Shown: piece after piece, positions 14,907 to 23,868 of the stretch | Layout of the letters: each line of letters starts with the position of its first letter | Position numbering within the stretch: position 1 is the stretch's first letter | Assembly: GCA_946628545.1 (NCBI GenBank) | Contig: CAMOWU010000019.1 | Location: 1 to 41,312 of the forward strand | DNA length: 41,312 bases | Origin: an uncultured Bacteroides sp. | GTDB lineage: Bacteria; Bacteroidota; Bacteroidia; Bacteroidales; Bacteroidaceae | Direction: 5' to 3' | Position numbers and translations under genes: made by a program | Notes under the pieces: model-generated | Databases searched by the model: none | Seen by the model: only the letters and a program-made list of their open reading frames with translations | What the model was told of the DNA's origin: nothing

Positions 14907-17396
14907 ATGAGAAAATTGACCATGTTTTTTAGTGCGGTGCTGTTGGCATCGACGAATGTGAAGGCGGAAGACATTCCCGTGCGTGAATGCCGTTATGCAG
15001 GACCTTTCAAGTTGGAACGCCCTGTGATGATGGACAGTGTGAACCTGAAAGGCAAGAATTTCTCCGAGGATGATTGGGTGCAGACCCCTCTCAATCTTTC
15101 GTTGGTGGATAAAGGGAAAAACGTCAAGGAAGGTGAACTGCCAGGATGTAGTGACGGGGCGGCCCTCCACCTGTTGGGATTCCAACTTGAGAATTCCTCT
15201 TTCACCGAAGCGGAAATACAAGTTGAAGGACTCCATAGTTACCGTCTATACATAGATCAGAATGAATACAGTGGCGGTAAGACCGCACTGCAACCCGCTT
15301 CACATCGGGTGGTGGTCAAGTACCTGTCGCAACCGGGACAGAAAGACAGCCTGCGTATCCAAATCAAGACCGACCGCGATGGTGTTGTGGCTGTGAATGA
15401 ATGGGGTGGCAAACGCCTTTACACACTGCAAGAGGTGTTGCTGGGCAAGCGCTACAGCAGAATGAGCGTGTCGCCCGACGGACGTTACGCCATAGTGACC
15501 TATTCCATCACACGTGAAGGTGGTTCCACCGATGTCAAGTCCAAACTCTGGGACCTACAGCAACGCAAGGTGATAGCCAATGACATCAACGGAAGCTGGA
15601 TGCCCAAATCCAACTGCTATTATTCCACTCGTCGTGACGAACACGGAAAAAGCGTTCTTTACGCCACTGACCCTCGCACTGGCGAAGAACGCATCCTCGC
15701 TGAAAATTTCCCTCTCGACGGATTCCGGATTTCGCCTACAGAGGACTATGTCATCATCATTCGCCGCCAGGAAGGGCAAAAAGAAAAAAACAGTGATGTT
15801 TTCGAGGTGGTGGAACCCGAAGACCGCCAGCCAGGTTGGCGCGACCGCAACCAACTCTTGAAGTATGACTTGGCTACAGGACTTTGCACCCCTATTACTT
15901 TCGGTTACCACGATGTCTATCTCAACGATATCAGCAGTGATGGCCGTTACCTTTTGGTCGGCAAGTCGGAGAGCCGGCTCACTCAACGTCCCACTTCAGT
16001 ACAGTCGATTTACCGTATCGACTTGCAGACCATGGGAGTGGATACACTCGTCGAGCACGATGGCTTCATTGGTTCGGCATTGTTCTCCCCCGATGGTAAA
16101 CAAGTGCTGATTTCTGGTTCGCCCGAAGCTTTTGGTGGGGTAGGGAATGTGGTGTCTGAAGGCCGTGTGCCCAGCATGATTGACATGCAACTCTACCTCA
16201 TGGACATAGATAATCTCTCGAACGACATTAATCCCACAGCCCGCCGCCGTGTGAAGCCCCTTACCCGACAGTTCTACCCCAATGTCTCTCGATTTGTCTG
16301 GAGCAAGGCCGACGGAATGGTCTATTTCAACGCTGAGGACAAGGACTGCATGCACCTGTTCCAACTCAATCCCAAGGACGGGAAGATACGGCGCATAGAC
16401 ACCCCAGAGGAGATGGTGATGAATTTCAGCGTGGCTTCAGCGGCTCCCACAATCGCCTTCTATGGACAAGGAGCCTCAAACAGCGACCGACTCTACAGCC
16501 TCTCAACCAAGACGCTCAAGTCCAACTTGTTGGAGGACCTTTCCGCAGAACGTCTGAAAGACGTGCAGTTGGGCGAGTGCACGGCATGGACGTATCTCAA
16601 CGACCGTGGCGACACCATTTGCTGCCGCTACTACCTGCCACCACATTTCGACCCAGCCAAGAAATATCCCATGATTGTCAACTACTACGGAGGATGCTCA
16701 CCCACCAGCCGCAATTTTGAAAGCCGCTATCCCCAGCATGCCTACGCATCCTTGGACTATGTGGTGCTGATTGTCAACCCCAGTGGCGCTACTGGTTTCG
16801 GTCAGGAGTTCTCTTCGCGTCATGTCAACACAGCCGGCAAGGGAGTGGCAGAGGATATCATCGGAGCCACCAAGCAGTTCTGCGCCGAACACACCTGGGT
16901 GAATAAAGATAAGATTGGTTGCATAGGAGCGAGCTACGGAGGGTTCATGACTCAGTACCTGCAGACCCAGACCGACATCTTTGCCGCCGCCATCTCGCAC
17001 GCTGGTATTTCCGACCACACCAGCTACTGGGGCGAAGGCTACTGGGGCTACTCCTACAGCGAGGTGTCGATGGCCAACTCCTATCCCTGGACCGACAAAC
17101 AACTCTATGTCGATCAGAGTCCGCTCTTCAACGCCGACAAAATCCACACACCGCTGCTTTTCCTCCACGGCACTGCCGACACCAATGTGCCAGTGGGAGA
17201 GAGCATACAAATGTACACCGCCCTCAAGTTGTTAGGACGTCCCACCGCCATGGTGCTCGTGCAGGGAGAAAACCATCATATCCTCGACTACGACAAGCGC
17301 GTGCAGTGGCAGAACACCATCTTCGCATGGTTCGACCGCTGGCTAAAGGATGAACCAGAGTGGTGGAAGTCCATGTACGACGACAAGAACTTGTGA
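14907..17396 (+). CDS. Secreted S9 family (prolyl oligopeptidase / DPP-like) serine peptidase
   Basis: This 829-residue exported peptidase has a signal peptide at residues 1-20 (MRKLTMFFSAVLLASTNVKA). A long beta-propeller-like middle carries WD/TolB-like repeats such as MSVSPDGRYAIV and ALFSPDGKQVLI. The C-terminal alpha/beta-hydrolase domain holds the nucleophile S676 in GASYGGF, D758 in HGTADTNVPVGES and a His at 790/791 in GENHHILDY. The family trims dipeptides or cleaves after proline or other residues. In Bacteroidales such enzymes act in the periplasm on imported peptides. It stands alone between its own promoter and the terminator at 17457. Confidence 0.93.
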   Translation: MRKLTMFFSAVLLASTNVKAEDIPVRECRYAGPFKLERPVMMDSVNLKGKNFSEDDWVQTPLNLSLVDKGKNVKEGELPGCSDGAALHLLGFQLENSSFTEAEIQVEGLHSYRLYIDQNEYSGGKTALQPASHRVVVKYLSQPGQKDSLRIQIKTDRDGVVAVNEWGGKRLYTLQEVLLGKRYSRMSVSPDGRYAIVTYSITREGGSTDVKSKLWDLQQRKVIANDINGSWMPKSNCYYSTRRDEHGKSVLYATDPRTGEERILAENFPLDGFRISPTEDYVIIIRRQEGQKEKNSDVFEVVEPEDRQPGWRDRNQLLKYDLATGLCTPITFGYHDVYLNDISSDGRYLLVGKSESRLTQRPTSVQSIYRIDLQTMGVDTLVEHDGFIGSALFSPDGKQVLISGSPEAFGGVGNVVSEGRVPSMIDMQLYLMDIDNLSNDINPTARRRVKPLTRQFYPNVSRFVWSKADGMVYFNAEDKDCMHLFQLNPKDGKIRRIDTPEEMVMNFSVASAAPTIAFYGQGASNSDRLYSLSTKTLKSNLLEDLSAERLKDVQLGECTAWTYLNDRGDTICCRYYLPPHFDPAKKYPMIVNYYGGCSPTSRNFESRYPQHAYASLDYVVLIVNPSGATGFGQEFSSRHVNTAGKGVAEDIIGATKQFCAEHTWVNKDKIGCIGASYGGFMTQYLQTQTDIFAAAISHAGISDHTSYWGEGYWGYSYSEVSMANSYPWTDKQLYVDQSPLFNADKIHTPLLFLHGTADTNVPVGESIQMYTALKLLGRPTAMVLVQGENHHILDYDKRVQWQNTIFAWFDRWLKDEPEWWKSMYDDKNL

Positions 17397-17410
17397 TTAT
17401 TGCCATCCTG

Positions 17411-17433
17411 TAGGGACGCGACGTGTCGCGTCC
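17411..17433. repeat. REP-like palindrome, family B, copy 1
   Basis: TAGGGACGCGACGTGTCGCG followed by TCC forms a near-perfect 9-bp stem, GGACGCGAC / GTCGCGTCC, around a GT loop. A diverged copy starts at 23671. Both lie just after a coding end. Confidence 0.75.
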
Positions 17434-17456
17434 GCATCATGTAACTTTATTCATTT

Positions 17457-17490
17457 CGGAGTGATTGGAATAGCCCGATCACTCCGATTT
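17457..17490 (+). terminator. Rho-independent-type terminator after the S9 peptidase gene
   Basis: The stem CGGAGTGAT (17457-17465) pairs with ATCACTCCG (17478-17486) around a 12-nt loop and is followed by ATTTTATTATAA. It lies 60 bp after the stop codon. Confidence 0.75.
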
Positions 17491-17546
17491 TATTATAATA
17501 ATTGTAAAAAAACGATAAAGAAGGAGTTTTTCCCATGAAAAAAGTG

Positions 17547-17554
17547 TAATTTTG
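17547..17554 (+). promoter_or_regulatory. Candidate -7 box for the Crp/Fnr gene
   Basis: TAATTTTG fits TAnnTTTG and lies 36 bp before the ATG at 17591. The T-rich run TTTTTCCC about 20 bp upstream is the only candidate -33 region. Confidence 0.55.
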
Positions 17555-17590
17555 TAGTTTGAATGCAAGGATAGATTCAAAGCGCTGATT

Positions 17591-18277
17591 ATGGAACTCA
17601 CGATGTTCGAACGCATACAGCTCTTGCCACTCTTCCAGGGACTGAGCATCCGCCAGCTTCAGCAGATCTTCGAGAAAATCAAACTCGACTTTTGTCAGAA
17701 CAAGGAGAGAGAGACCATTGTGGTGAGAGGCGAAAGGCACAACCAACTGGTGTATGTGCTCAGTGGACGTTATTCCGCTGAGTATGTGTCGGTCAGTGGC
17801 AAGTTCCGTTTCCAGGAGCAACTCGAAGCACCGGCACTATTGGAGCCGGAAGGCATATTCGGCTACAACCAGGACTACCTGCGCACCTATAAGTTCATCA
17901 CCACAGGCAGTACTTTTCTCATAGAGAAGAATGTGTTCAAGAACTATCTCATCAACTTCGACGTCGTGCGCACCAATATGCTCAACCTTCTCAGCACCCA
18001 TATCCAGAAGTCGCAGCAACAGACTTGGAACCTCAAGCAAAACGGAACGATAGAGAAAAAGATCATCCGCTTCTTCTGCCTTCATTCCACAGTGATGAGC
18101 GGCTATAAGATGGTGAAGGTGAAGATGGAGGACCTGGCAGACATGCTCGGCGAGTCGCGCTCCAATGTGTCGAGAGGGCTCAACAACCTCCAAGACCAGA
18201 ACATCCTGGAGCTCAAGCGCATGGGAATCATCATGAACAGTCTGGAAAAAGCATTGTCATCTACTTTTTATGAATAA
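17591..18277 (+). CDS. Crp/Fnr family transcriptional regulator
   Basis: This 228-residue regulator has an N-terminal cyclic-nucleotide-binding-type beta-roll (about 15-125) and a C-terminal winged helix-turn-helix, where MEDLADMLGESRSNVSRGLN (about 178-197) is the recognition region. The cysteine set for an Fnr-type iron-sulfur cluster is absent, so it is probably not an oxygen sensor of the Fnr kind. Ligand and targets are unknown. It lies 9 bp before the M3 peptidase gene and probably leads that transcript. Confidence 0.9.
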   Translation: MELTMFERIQLLPLFQGLSIRQLQQIFEKIKLDFCQNKERETIVVRGERHNQLVYVLSGRYSAEYVSVSGKFRFQEQLEAPALLEPEGIFGYNQDYLRTYKFITTGSTFLIEKNVFKNYLINFDVVRTNMLNLLSTHIQKSQQQTWNLKQNGTIEKKIIRFFCLHSTVMSGYKMVKVKMEDLADMLGESRSNVSRGLNNLQDQNILELKRMGIIMNSLEKALSSTFYE

Positions 18278-18286
18278 ATCAGGATT

Positions 18287-20341
18287 ATGAGCAATATATT
18301 CACTGACAACTACATCACGCCTCACCACACAATTCCTTTCGACCGCATCAAGTTGGAAGATTATGAACCAGCTATGCTCGAAGGTATCCAACAGGAAAAT
18401 GATGAGGTGGAGCGCATCGTCAACAACCCTGAACCACCTACTTTCGCCAACACCATCTGCGCGATGGAGAACACCGGTGAACTGCTTGAGCGAGTCACCA
18501 CCACTTTCTTCAACCTCCTCAGTGCAGAGACCAATGCGGAAATGGAAGAGCTGGCACAGAAGATGTCACCGATACTTTCCGAACACAGCAACGACATCAG
18601 TCTCAACCCAGGACTCTTCCAAAGGGTGAAAGCGGTGTATGACCACTACCATGCCAACGAGCAAACCCTGCAGCAACTTACGGCTGAAGAACAGATGCTG
18701 CTGAAGAACACTTACGAGGGCTTTGTTCGTAATGGCGCCAACCTCGATGATGCTCAGAAAGAAGACTATCGAAAGGCCACTACTGAATTGAGCAAGCTCA
18801 CCCTGCAGTTCTCGCAAAACAAACTTGCCGAGATCAATGCGTTCACGCTGCATATCACCGACGAGAAAGACCTGGACGGGCTACAGCCCACCGCCATTGA
18901 GGCAGCCCAGCTCTGTGCCAAGGAAAAAGGACTGGATGGATGGGTGTTCACTCTCAACGCACCGAGCTATTCGCCTTTCATGACCTATAGCAGCCGGCGC
19001 GAGTTGAGGAAGAAGATGTACATGGCCTACAACACCATCTGCACGCATAACGACCAATACGACAACAAGGAAATCTGCCGCCGTATCATCAACCTGCGTC
19101 TGCACATTGCCAACCTTTTGGGCTTTGAGACCTACGCTGATTACAAATTGGTCAACCGCATGGCGGAAAACAAGGACAACGTCAACCGCATGCTCTCCCA
19201 ACTCATCGAAGCCTATATGCCTACGGCCAAGAAAGAAGTGGCAGAAGTGGAGAAAATCGCCAAAGAAATGGAAGGCGACGATTTCCAGATGATGCCCTGG
19301 GATTTTGGTTATTATGCCAACAAATTGTTGGAGCGCGACTACAACATCAATTCAGAATTGATGCGTCCTTACCTCGAACTGAGTAAGGTGAAAGAAGGGG
19401 TGTTCGGACTGGCCACACGGCTTTATGGCATCACCTTCAAGCCCAATAAAGATATTCCCGTCTATCATCCCGATGTCGATGCCTTTGAGGTTTTCGATGC
19501 CGACGGACAGTTCCTGGCCGTGCTCTACTGCGACTTCCATCCCCGCGAAGGAAAGCGTGCAGGAGCCTGGATGACGAATTACAAGGAACAGTGGATAGAA
19601 GACAACGGTGAGAACAGCCGCCCCCAAGTGTCGGTGGTGATGAACCTCACCAAGCCTACCGACACTAAGCCCGCATTGCTCACCTTGGGCGAAGTGGAAA
19701 CCTTCCTTCATGAATTTGGACATGCACTTCACGGAATGTTCGCCAACACCCGTCACAAAAGCCTTAGCGGAACCAATGTGTATTGGGATTTTGTGGAATT
19801 GCCCTCACAATTCATGGAGAACTATGCCATGGAGCGCGAGTTCCTCAACACCTTCGCCTTTCATTACCAGACAGGTGATCCTGTGCCTGACGAATTGATC
19901 ACCCGACTGCAGCGAAGCCGCAATTTCAATGTCGCATACGCCTGTATGCGCCAGGTGTCGTTCGGTTTGCTCGACATGGCCTACTATGAAATCTCCCAGC
20001 CACTTTCAGAGGACATCATGACCATCGAACGCCAGGCTTTCGACAAAGTGAGACTCCTGCCAGAGGTGGAAGGATGCTGCATGACCGTTCAGTTCTCGCA
20101 TATCATGGCAGGTGGATATGCCGCCGGCTACTACAGCTACAAATGGGCAGAGATACTCGATGCAGACGCTTTCTCACTCTTCAAGCAAAGAGGTATCTTC
20201 GACCGTCAGACCGCTCAGAGCTTCCGCGACCATGTGCTTTCAAAAGGTGGAACAGAACATCCCATGACGCTCTATAAACGGTTCAGAGGACAAGAACCTA
20301 CACTTAAAGCTTTGCTTGAACGAAATGGTATAAAAATATAG
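18287..20341 (+). CDS. dcp: M3 family metallopeptidase (peptidyl-dipeptidase Dcp-like)
   Basis: This 684-residue zinc peptidase has the HExxH motif as FLHEFGHALHG (H475-E476-F-G-H479), the form typical of M3. The length and mostly helical sequence match Dcp/oligopeptidase A. It releases dipeptides or trims short peptides. No signal peptide is visible, so it probably acts in the cytoplasm on peptides from import or protein turnover. It starts 9 bp after the Crp-type gene and ends 14 bp before the small lipoprotein gene, which points to one transcript. Confidence 0.93.
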   Translation: MSNIFTDNYITPHHTIPFDRIKLEDYEPAMLEGIQQENDEVERIVNNPEPPTFANTICAMENTGELLERVTTTFFNLLSAETNAEMEELAQKMSPILSEHSNDISLNPGLFQRVKAVYDHYHANEQTLQQLTAEEQMLLKNTYEGFVRNGANLDDAQKEDYRKATTELSKLTLQFSQNKLAEINAFTLHITDEKDLDGLQPTAIEAAQLCAKEKGLDGWVFTLNAPSYSPFMTYSSRRELRKKMYMAYNTICTHNDQYDNKEICRRIINLRLHIANLLGFETYADYKLVNRMAENKDNVNRMLSQLIEAYMPTAKKEVAEVEKIAKEMEGDDFQMMPWDFGYYANKLLERDYNINSELMRPYLELSKVKEGVFGLATRLYGITFKPNKDIPVYHPDVDAFEVFDADGQFLAVLYCDFHPREGKRAGAWMTNYKEQWIEDNGENSRPQVSVVMNLTKPTDTKPALLTLGEVETFLHEFGHALHGMFANTRHKSLSGTNVYWDFVELPSQFMENYAMEREFLNTFAFHYQTGDPVPDELITRLQRSRNFNVAYACMRQVSFGLLDMAYYEISQPLSEDIMTIERQAFDKVRLLPEVEGCCMTVQFSHIMAGGYAAGYYSYKWAEILDADAFSLFKQRGIFDRQTAQSFRDHVLSKGGTEHPMTLYKRFRGQEPTLKALLERNGIKI

Positions 20342-20354
20342 AAAACAGCAATAT

Positions 20355-20801
20355 ATGAATTTCAAAATCACTATATTCTTCATTCTGGCGATTCTATCCA
20401 CTTCTTGCCTGACGGGTTGTTCTTCCGATGACGATATAGAAGATATCTTCATGGGGAAGACCTGGTATATGAGCGGTGGTAAACTCAATGGCGCGGATTT
20501 CACCAAAGACCAGGTCAGCAGTTTGTATGTCAATAAAGACAGCTACTGGATTGTGTTCGGCAAAGGCACTTTCTCGGGCAAGCTCTCGGCAGGTACAAGC
20601 TTCAATGGCAGATGGGAAGCCAATGGAAGCAGCAGGGCGTTGAAAATCGAAATCACCTCCTCCCTGAATTGTGAGGAGACCCCGCTCGACGCCAATATCT
20701 TCCGTGTGCTCAAGAATGCCAACAGGTATTCAGGCGATTCCAATATCCTCGAGATCTTCAGCGACGACAACAGCTACATCAATATGGGAGCCGCTAAATG
20801 A
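20355..20801 (+). CDS. Small lipoprotein, lipocalin-like (DUF4847-like)
   Basis: This 148-residue protein has a lipoprotein signal peptide with lipobox LTGC (cysteine at 22), followed by an acidic SSDDDIEDIF stretch, a signature that in Bacteroidota often precedes surface or periplasmic lipoproteins. The rest is strand-rich (GKTWYMSGGKLNG, FNGRWEANGSS) and resembles small lipocalin-like DUF proteins of this phylum. Function is not known. It sits between M3 peptidase and dCMP deaminase genes on the same strand. Confidence 0.72.
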   Translation: MNFKITIFFILAILSTSCLTGCSSDDDIEDIFMGKTWYMSGGKLNGADFTKDQVSSLYVNKDSYWIVFGKGTFSGKLSAGTSFNGRWEANGSSRALKIEITSSLNCEETPLDANIFRVLKNANRYSGDSNILEIFSDDNSYINMGAAK

Positions 20802-20833
20802 CATTCTGAACATCAAAAAAACAATGATATAAT

Positions 20834-21268
20834 ATGGACAGCAAAAAACAATCTCTTCTTGACAGACGGTATCTGCGGATGGCACGGATCTGGGCTGAGA
20901 ATTCATACTGCCAACGAAGGAAAGTGGGAGCTCTTGTGGTGAAGCGCAACATGATCATTTCCGACGGATACAACGGCACACCCTCAGGTTTTGAAAATGT
21001 CTGTGAGGATGAGACCAACACCACTAAGCCCTATGTGTTGCATGCTGAAGCCAACGCCATCACCAAACTGGCCAGAAGCCACAACTCCAGTGAGGGTGCG
21101 ACCATGTACATCACCGACTCACCCTGCATAGAGTGTGCCAAATTGATCATCCAGTCGGGCATCAAACGTGTGCTTTATGCCAACACCTATCGTCTTGACG
21201 ACGGCATTGCCCTCTTGAAGCGGGCTGGCATTGAAGTGGAATACGTTGACCTCAACGAAAACACTTGA
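20834..21268 (+). CDS. dCMP/cytidine deaminase family protein (deoxycytidylate deaminase)
   Basis: This 144-residue zinc deaminase has H70-A-E-A (HAEANAI) and P97-C-I-E-C101, the zinc ligands and catalytic glutamate of the CDA fold. GYNGTPSGFENVCED is the substrate loop typical of dCMP deaminase (GYNGxPxG). It converts dCMP to dUMP for dTMP synthesis. The size fits the ComE/dCMP deaminase group. It is followed after 48 bp by the S41 peptidase gene. Confidence 0.92.
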   Translation: MDSKKQSLLDRRYLRMARIWAENSYCQRRKVGALVVKRNMIISDGYNGTPSGFENVCEDETNTTKPYVLHAEANAITKLARSHNSSEGATMYITDSPCIECAKLIIQSGIKRVLYANTYRLDDGIALLKRAGIEVEYVDLNENT

Positions 21269-21316
21269 TACTGAGAATGATATTGCTGAACACCTATCAC
21301 CATACATTATTTCAAC

Positions 21317-23053
21317 ATGAACAAATCGTCTAAATTCATTCCAACCATTATAGCGATCAGTGTCATCATCGGCATTCTGATTGGAACTTTCTACGCCAAT
21401 CGCTATTCAGGCAACCGGCTGAATATCATCAATACCACGTCGAATAAGCTCAACGACCTCCTCTATATCATCGACGACCAGTATGTCGATAAGGTGGATA
21501 TCTCTGACTTAGTGGAAAAAGCCATGCCCAACATCCTCTCCGAACTCGACCCGCATTCGTCGTATATCTCTGCCAAGAACGCGCAGTCTGCCAACGATGA
21601 GCTCAGAGGCAGTTTCAGTGGTATCGGCGTGCAGTTCACCATCAAGGAAGACACCGTGCATGTCAACAATGTCATCAAGGGCGGTCCGTCAGAAAAAGTG
21701 GGCATCCTTCCAGGCGACCGTATCATCTCGGTTGACGACAAGCCCTATGTAGGCAAGGTCGTGACCAACGAAGAGACATTGCACAGGCTCAAGGGCCCTA
21801 ATGGCAGCAAGGTGAAACTGGGAGTGAAGCGACATGGTGAGCCCAACCCTCTTTATTTCACGGTGGTGCGCGGCGAGATACCCGTCTATAGTGTGACTTC
21901 GACGTATATGCTCAACCCTGAATTAGGCTATATCCGCATCAAGAACTTTGGAGAAACCACCTACGCAGAGTTGCTTTTGGCCCTTGCCGACCTCGAATAC
22001 GCCGGTTTCAAGGGCTTGGTGGTAGATTTGCGCGGCAACACCGGCGGTTACCTTACTGCCGTTATCCAAATGGTCAATGAGTTTCTGCCCAAGAACAAAC
22101 TGATAGTCTATACAGAAGGCCGCAAAGCCCGACGCGAGGATTACCGCAGCGACGGACGCGGTTCTTACCAATCCCTGCCACTCATTGTGCTTACCGACGA
22201 GATCACCGCTTCTGCCGCCGAGATTTTCGCAGGAGCTATTCAAGACAATGACCGTGGGGTGATTATCGGACGCCGTACTTTCGGTAAGGGACTGGTTCAG
22301 CAACCGATTGAATTCAACGACGGTTCGTTGATTCATCTGACCATTGCCCGTTATTACACGCCTTCAGGCCGTTGCATCCAGAAACCTTACACCAACGGTG
22401 GTGGCAAGGACTATGAAATGGACATCATGGCGAGATATGAGCATGGTGAGTTCTTCAATGAAGACAGCATCCGCCAGAATGGTCCTGTGTATCATACAGG
22501 CATAGGCCGCGTGGTCTATGGCGGAGGTGGAATCATGCCGGACTATTTCGTGGCAGAAGACACCACGGGTTACACCACCTATTTCTCACAAGCCGTGTCG
22601 AGTGGATTGGTGGCACAATTCTGCTTCGACTACTGCGACGACAACCGTCAGGCTCTTTCCAAGTTCACCGAGGGTAAGGACATCGCCAAATACCTGCGCA
22701 AGCAGAACACATTGGAGAAGTTCGTGCATTTCGCCGACAGCAAAGGACTGGTGCGTCGCAACCTGATGATCATCAAGTCGAAAGAATTGTTTGAGCGTGC
22801 CATCTATGGCAATATCATCTATTCGATGCTCGACCAAAACGACTATCAGATGTATATGAACGAAGATGACCCCACGGTGCTCAAAGCCATTGATATCTTC
22901 AAGCAGGACAAGACCAAACCCGTTTTGGAGGAGAAAGACCTCAAACAACAGGAGAAAGCAGAAGAGAAAAAGAAGGTGGCTAAAGCCAGCCTCACTTCTC
23001 GTGATGCCCGTTTGTCCGCCCCGTTTTACATGGCATCGTTGCATGTTGGATGA
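21317..23053 (+). CDS. S41 family C-terminal processing peptidase
   Basis: This 578-residue protein has an N-terminal membrane anchor (about residues 8-26), a PDZ domain near 95-180 (GIGVQFTIKEDTVHVNNVIK) and an S41 core with nucleophile S299 (DEITASAAEIFAG) and general-base K324 (RTFGKGLVQQP), 25 residues apart as in Tsp/CtpA. It acts in the periplasm on C-termini of envelope proteins. A Lys/Glu-rich tail ends with SLHVG, which is encoded by the first unit of a 19-bp tandem repeat; that unit also supplies the stop codon. Confidence 0.93.
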   Translation: MNKSSKFIPTIIAISVIIGILIGTFYANRYSGNRLNIINTTSNKLNDLLYIIDDQYVDKVDISDLVEKAMPNILSELDPHSSYISAKNAQSANDELRGSFSGIGVQFTIKEDTVHVNNVIKGGPSEKVGILPGDRIISVDDKPYVGKVVTNEETLHRLKGPNGSKVKLGVKRHGEPNPLYFTVVRGEIPVYSVTSTYMLNPELGYIRIKNFGETTYAELLLALADLEYAGFKGLVVDLRGNTGGYLTAVIQMVNEFLPKNKLIVYTEGRKARREDYRSDGRGSYQSLPLIVLTDEITASAAEIFAGAIQDNDRGVIIGRRTFGKGLVQQPIEFNDGSLIHLTIARYYTPSGRCIQKPYTNGGGKDYEMDIMARYEHGEFFNEDSIRQNGPVYHTGIGRVVYGGGGIMPDYFVAEDTTGYTTYFSQAVSSGLVAQFCFDYCDDNRQALSKFTEGKDIAKYLRKQNTLEKFVHFADSKGLVRRNLMIIKSKELFERAIYGNIIYSMLDQNDYQMYMNEDDPTVLKAIDIFKQDKTKPVLEEKDLKQQEKAEEKKKVAKASLTSRDARLSAPFYMASLHVG

Positions 23054-23110
23054 ATCATTGCATGTTGGGTGAATCGTTGCACGTTGGATGAATCATTGCA
23101 TGTTGGGTGA
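23035..23110. repeat. 19-bp tandem repeat, four copies
   Basis: Four 19-bp units, ATCRTTGCAYGTTGGRTGA, start at 23035, 23054, 23073 and 23092. Units alternate between two variants. The TGA at the end of the first unit is the stop codon of the S41 gene, so the array invades the coding end and then fills the gap to the cyclo-ligase gene. Confidence 0.93.
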
Positions 23111-23151
23111 GATGACCTTGCCTTACATGGCGTCTTTAAATATAGGAAGAA

Positions 23152-23673
23152 ATGACCAAACAGGAGTTGCGCAAGTGGATCAGGGTTGAGAAAAAGAGCT
23201 ACGGCAAAGAAGAATTGAAATCGATGTCGGATAGAGTGGTGGGCTTACTGGAGCTGCACCCCGATTTCATTCAAGCGCAGACGGTGCTCCTTTACAACTC
23301 CTTGCCCGACGAGGTTTCCACTCAATCCCTGCTGGAGAAATACTCCGGCGTCAAGAACATCCTCTTGCCCAGGGTGGTCGGTGACGATTTGGAACTCATT
23401 TCGTATCATCCCGATGCTGTTCATGTAGGTGCCTTTGGCATCATGGAACCAGAAGGAGCACCCTTTACCGACTATTCCTCCATCGACCTTGCCGTCATTC
23501 CAGGAATGGCCTTCGACGCTCAGGGCCATCGTCTGGGACGTGGTCGAGGCTATTACGACCGATTGTTGCCGAAGCTGCGATGCAAGAAAATAGGTCTGTG
23601 CTTTCCCTTCCAATTTCTGGAACTGATTCCCACCGAAACTCACGACATTCCAATGGATGAGGTCATCCAGTAG
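23152..23673 (+). CDS. 5-formyltetrahydrofolate cyclo-ligase
   Basis: This 173-residue enzyme converts 5-formyl-THF to 5,10-methenyl-THF with ATP. Family marks are the basic N-terminus (MTKQELRKWIR), LLPRVVGDDLELISY in the middle, and IPGMAFDAQGHRLGRGRGYYDRLL in two blocks, the ATP/folate-binding loop. The ending THDIPMDEVI is typical. Its TAG stop is the first three bases of a REP-like element (copy 2 of family B). It is probably the last gene of the run starting at 17591, since a strong hairpin follows. Confidence 0.93.
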   Translation: MTKQELRKWIRVEKKSYGKEELKSMSDRVVGLLELHPDFIQAQTVLLYNSLPDEVSTQSLLEKYSGVKNILLPRVVGDDLELISYHPDAVHVGAFGIMEPEGAPFTDYSSIDLAVIPGMAFDAQGHRLGRGRGYYDRLLPKLRCKKIGLCFPFQFLELIPTETHDIPMDEVIQ

Positions 23674-23695
23674 GGACGCGACGTGTCGTGCCCGC
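23671..23695. repeat. REP-like palindrome, family B, copy 2
   Basis: This begins TAGGGACGCGACGTGTCG like the copy at 17411, with two changes in the right arm that weaken the stem. The first TAG is the stop codon of the cyclo-ligase gene. Confidence 0.7.
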
Positions 23696-23700
23696 CATGA

Positions 23701-23753
23701 AAAGGGTCGCTTTGCGCATCAAGTGGATATCACTTCGGGCAAAGCGACCCTTT
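23701..23753 (+). terminator. Strong hairpin terminator after the cyclo-ligase gene
   Basis: AAAGGGTCGCTTTGC (23701-23715) pairs perfectly over 15 bp with 23739-23753. A second small stem, AAGTG/CACTT, lies within the loop. It is followed by TTTATTTTCT. Confidence 0.85.
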
Positions 23754-23822
23754 ATTTTCTCCATGTTTCAATTCTGAAAACATCGGTTACAGCATTGTAG
23801 CCAAGGTTTCTGACAGTCTGTA

Positions 23823-23830
23823 TAATTTTG
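23823..23830 (+). promoter_or_regulatory. Candidate -7 box for the GH43-like gene
   Basis: TAATTTTG fits TAnnTTTG and lies 38 bp before the first ATG at 23869. A TTG at 23795-23797 is further upstream than usual. Confidence 0.5.
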
Positions 23831-23868
23831 CGGAAACAACGTATCAATAATGTATTAATGTATAAAAA

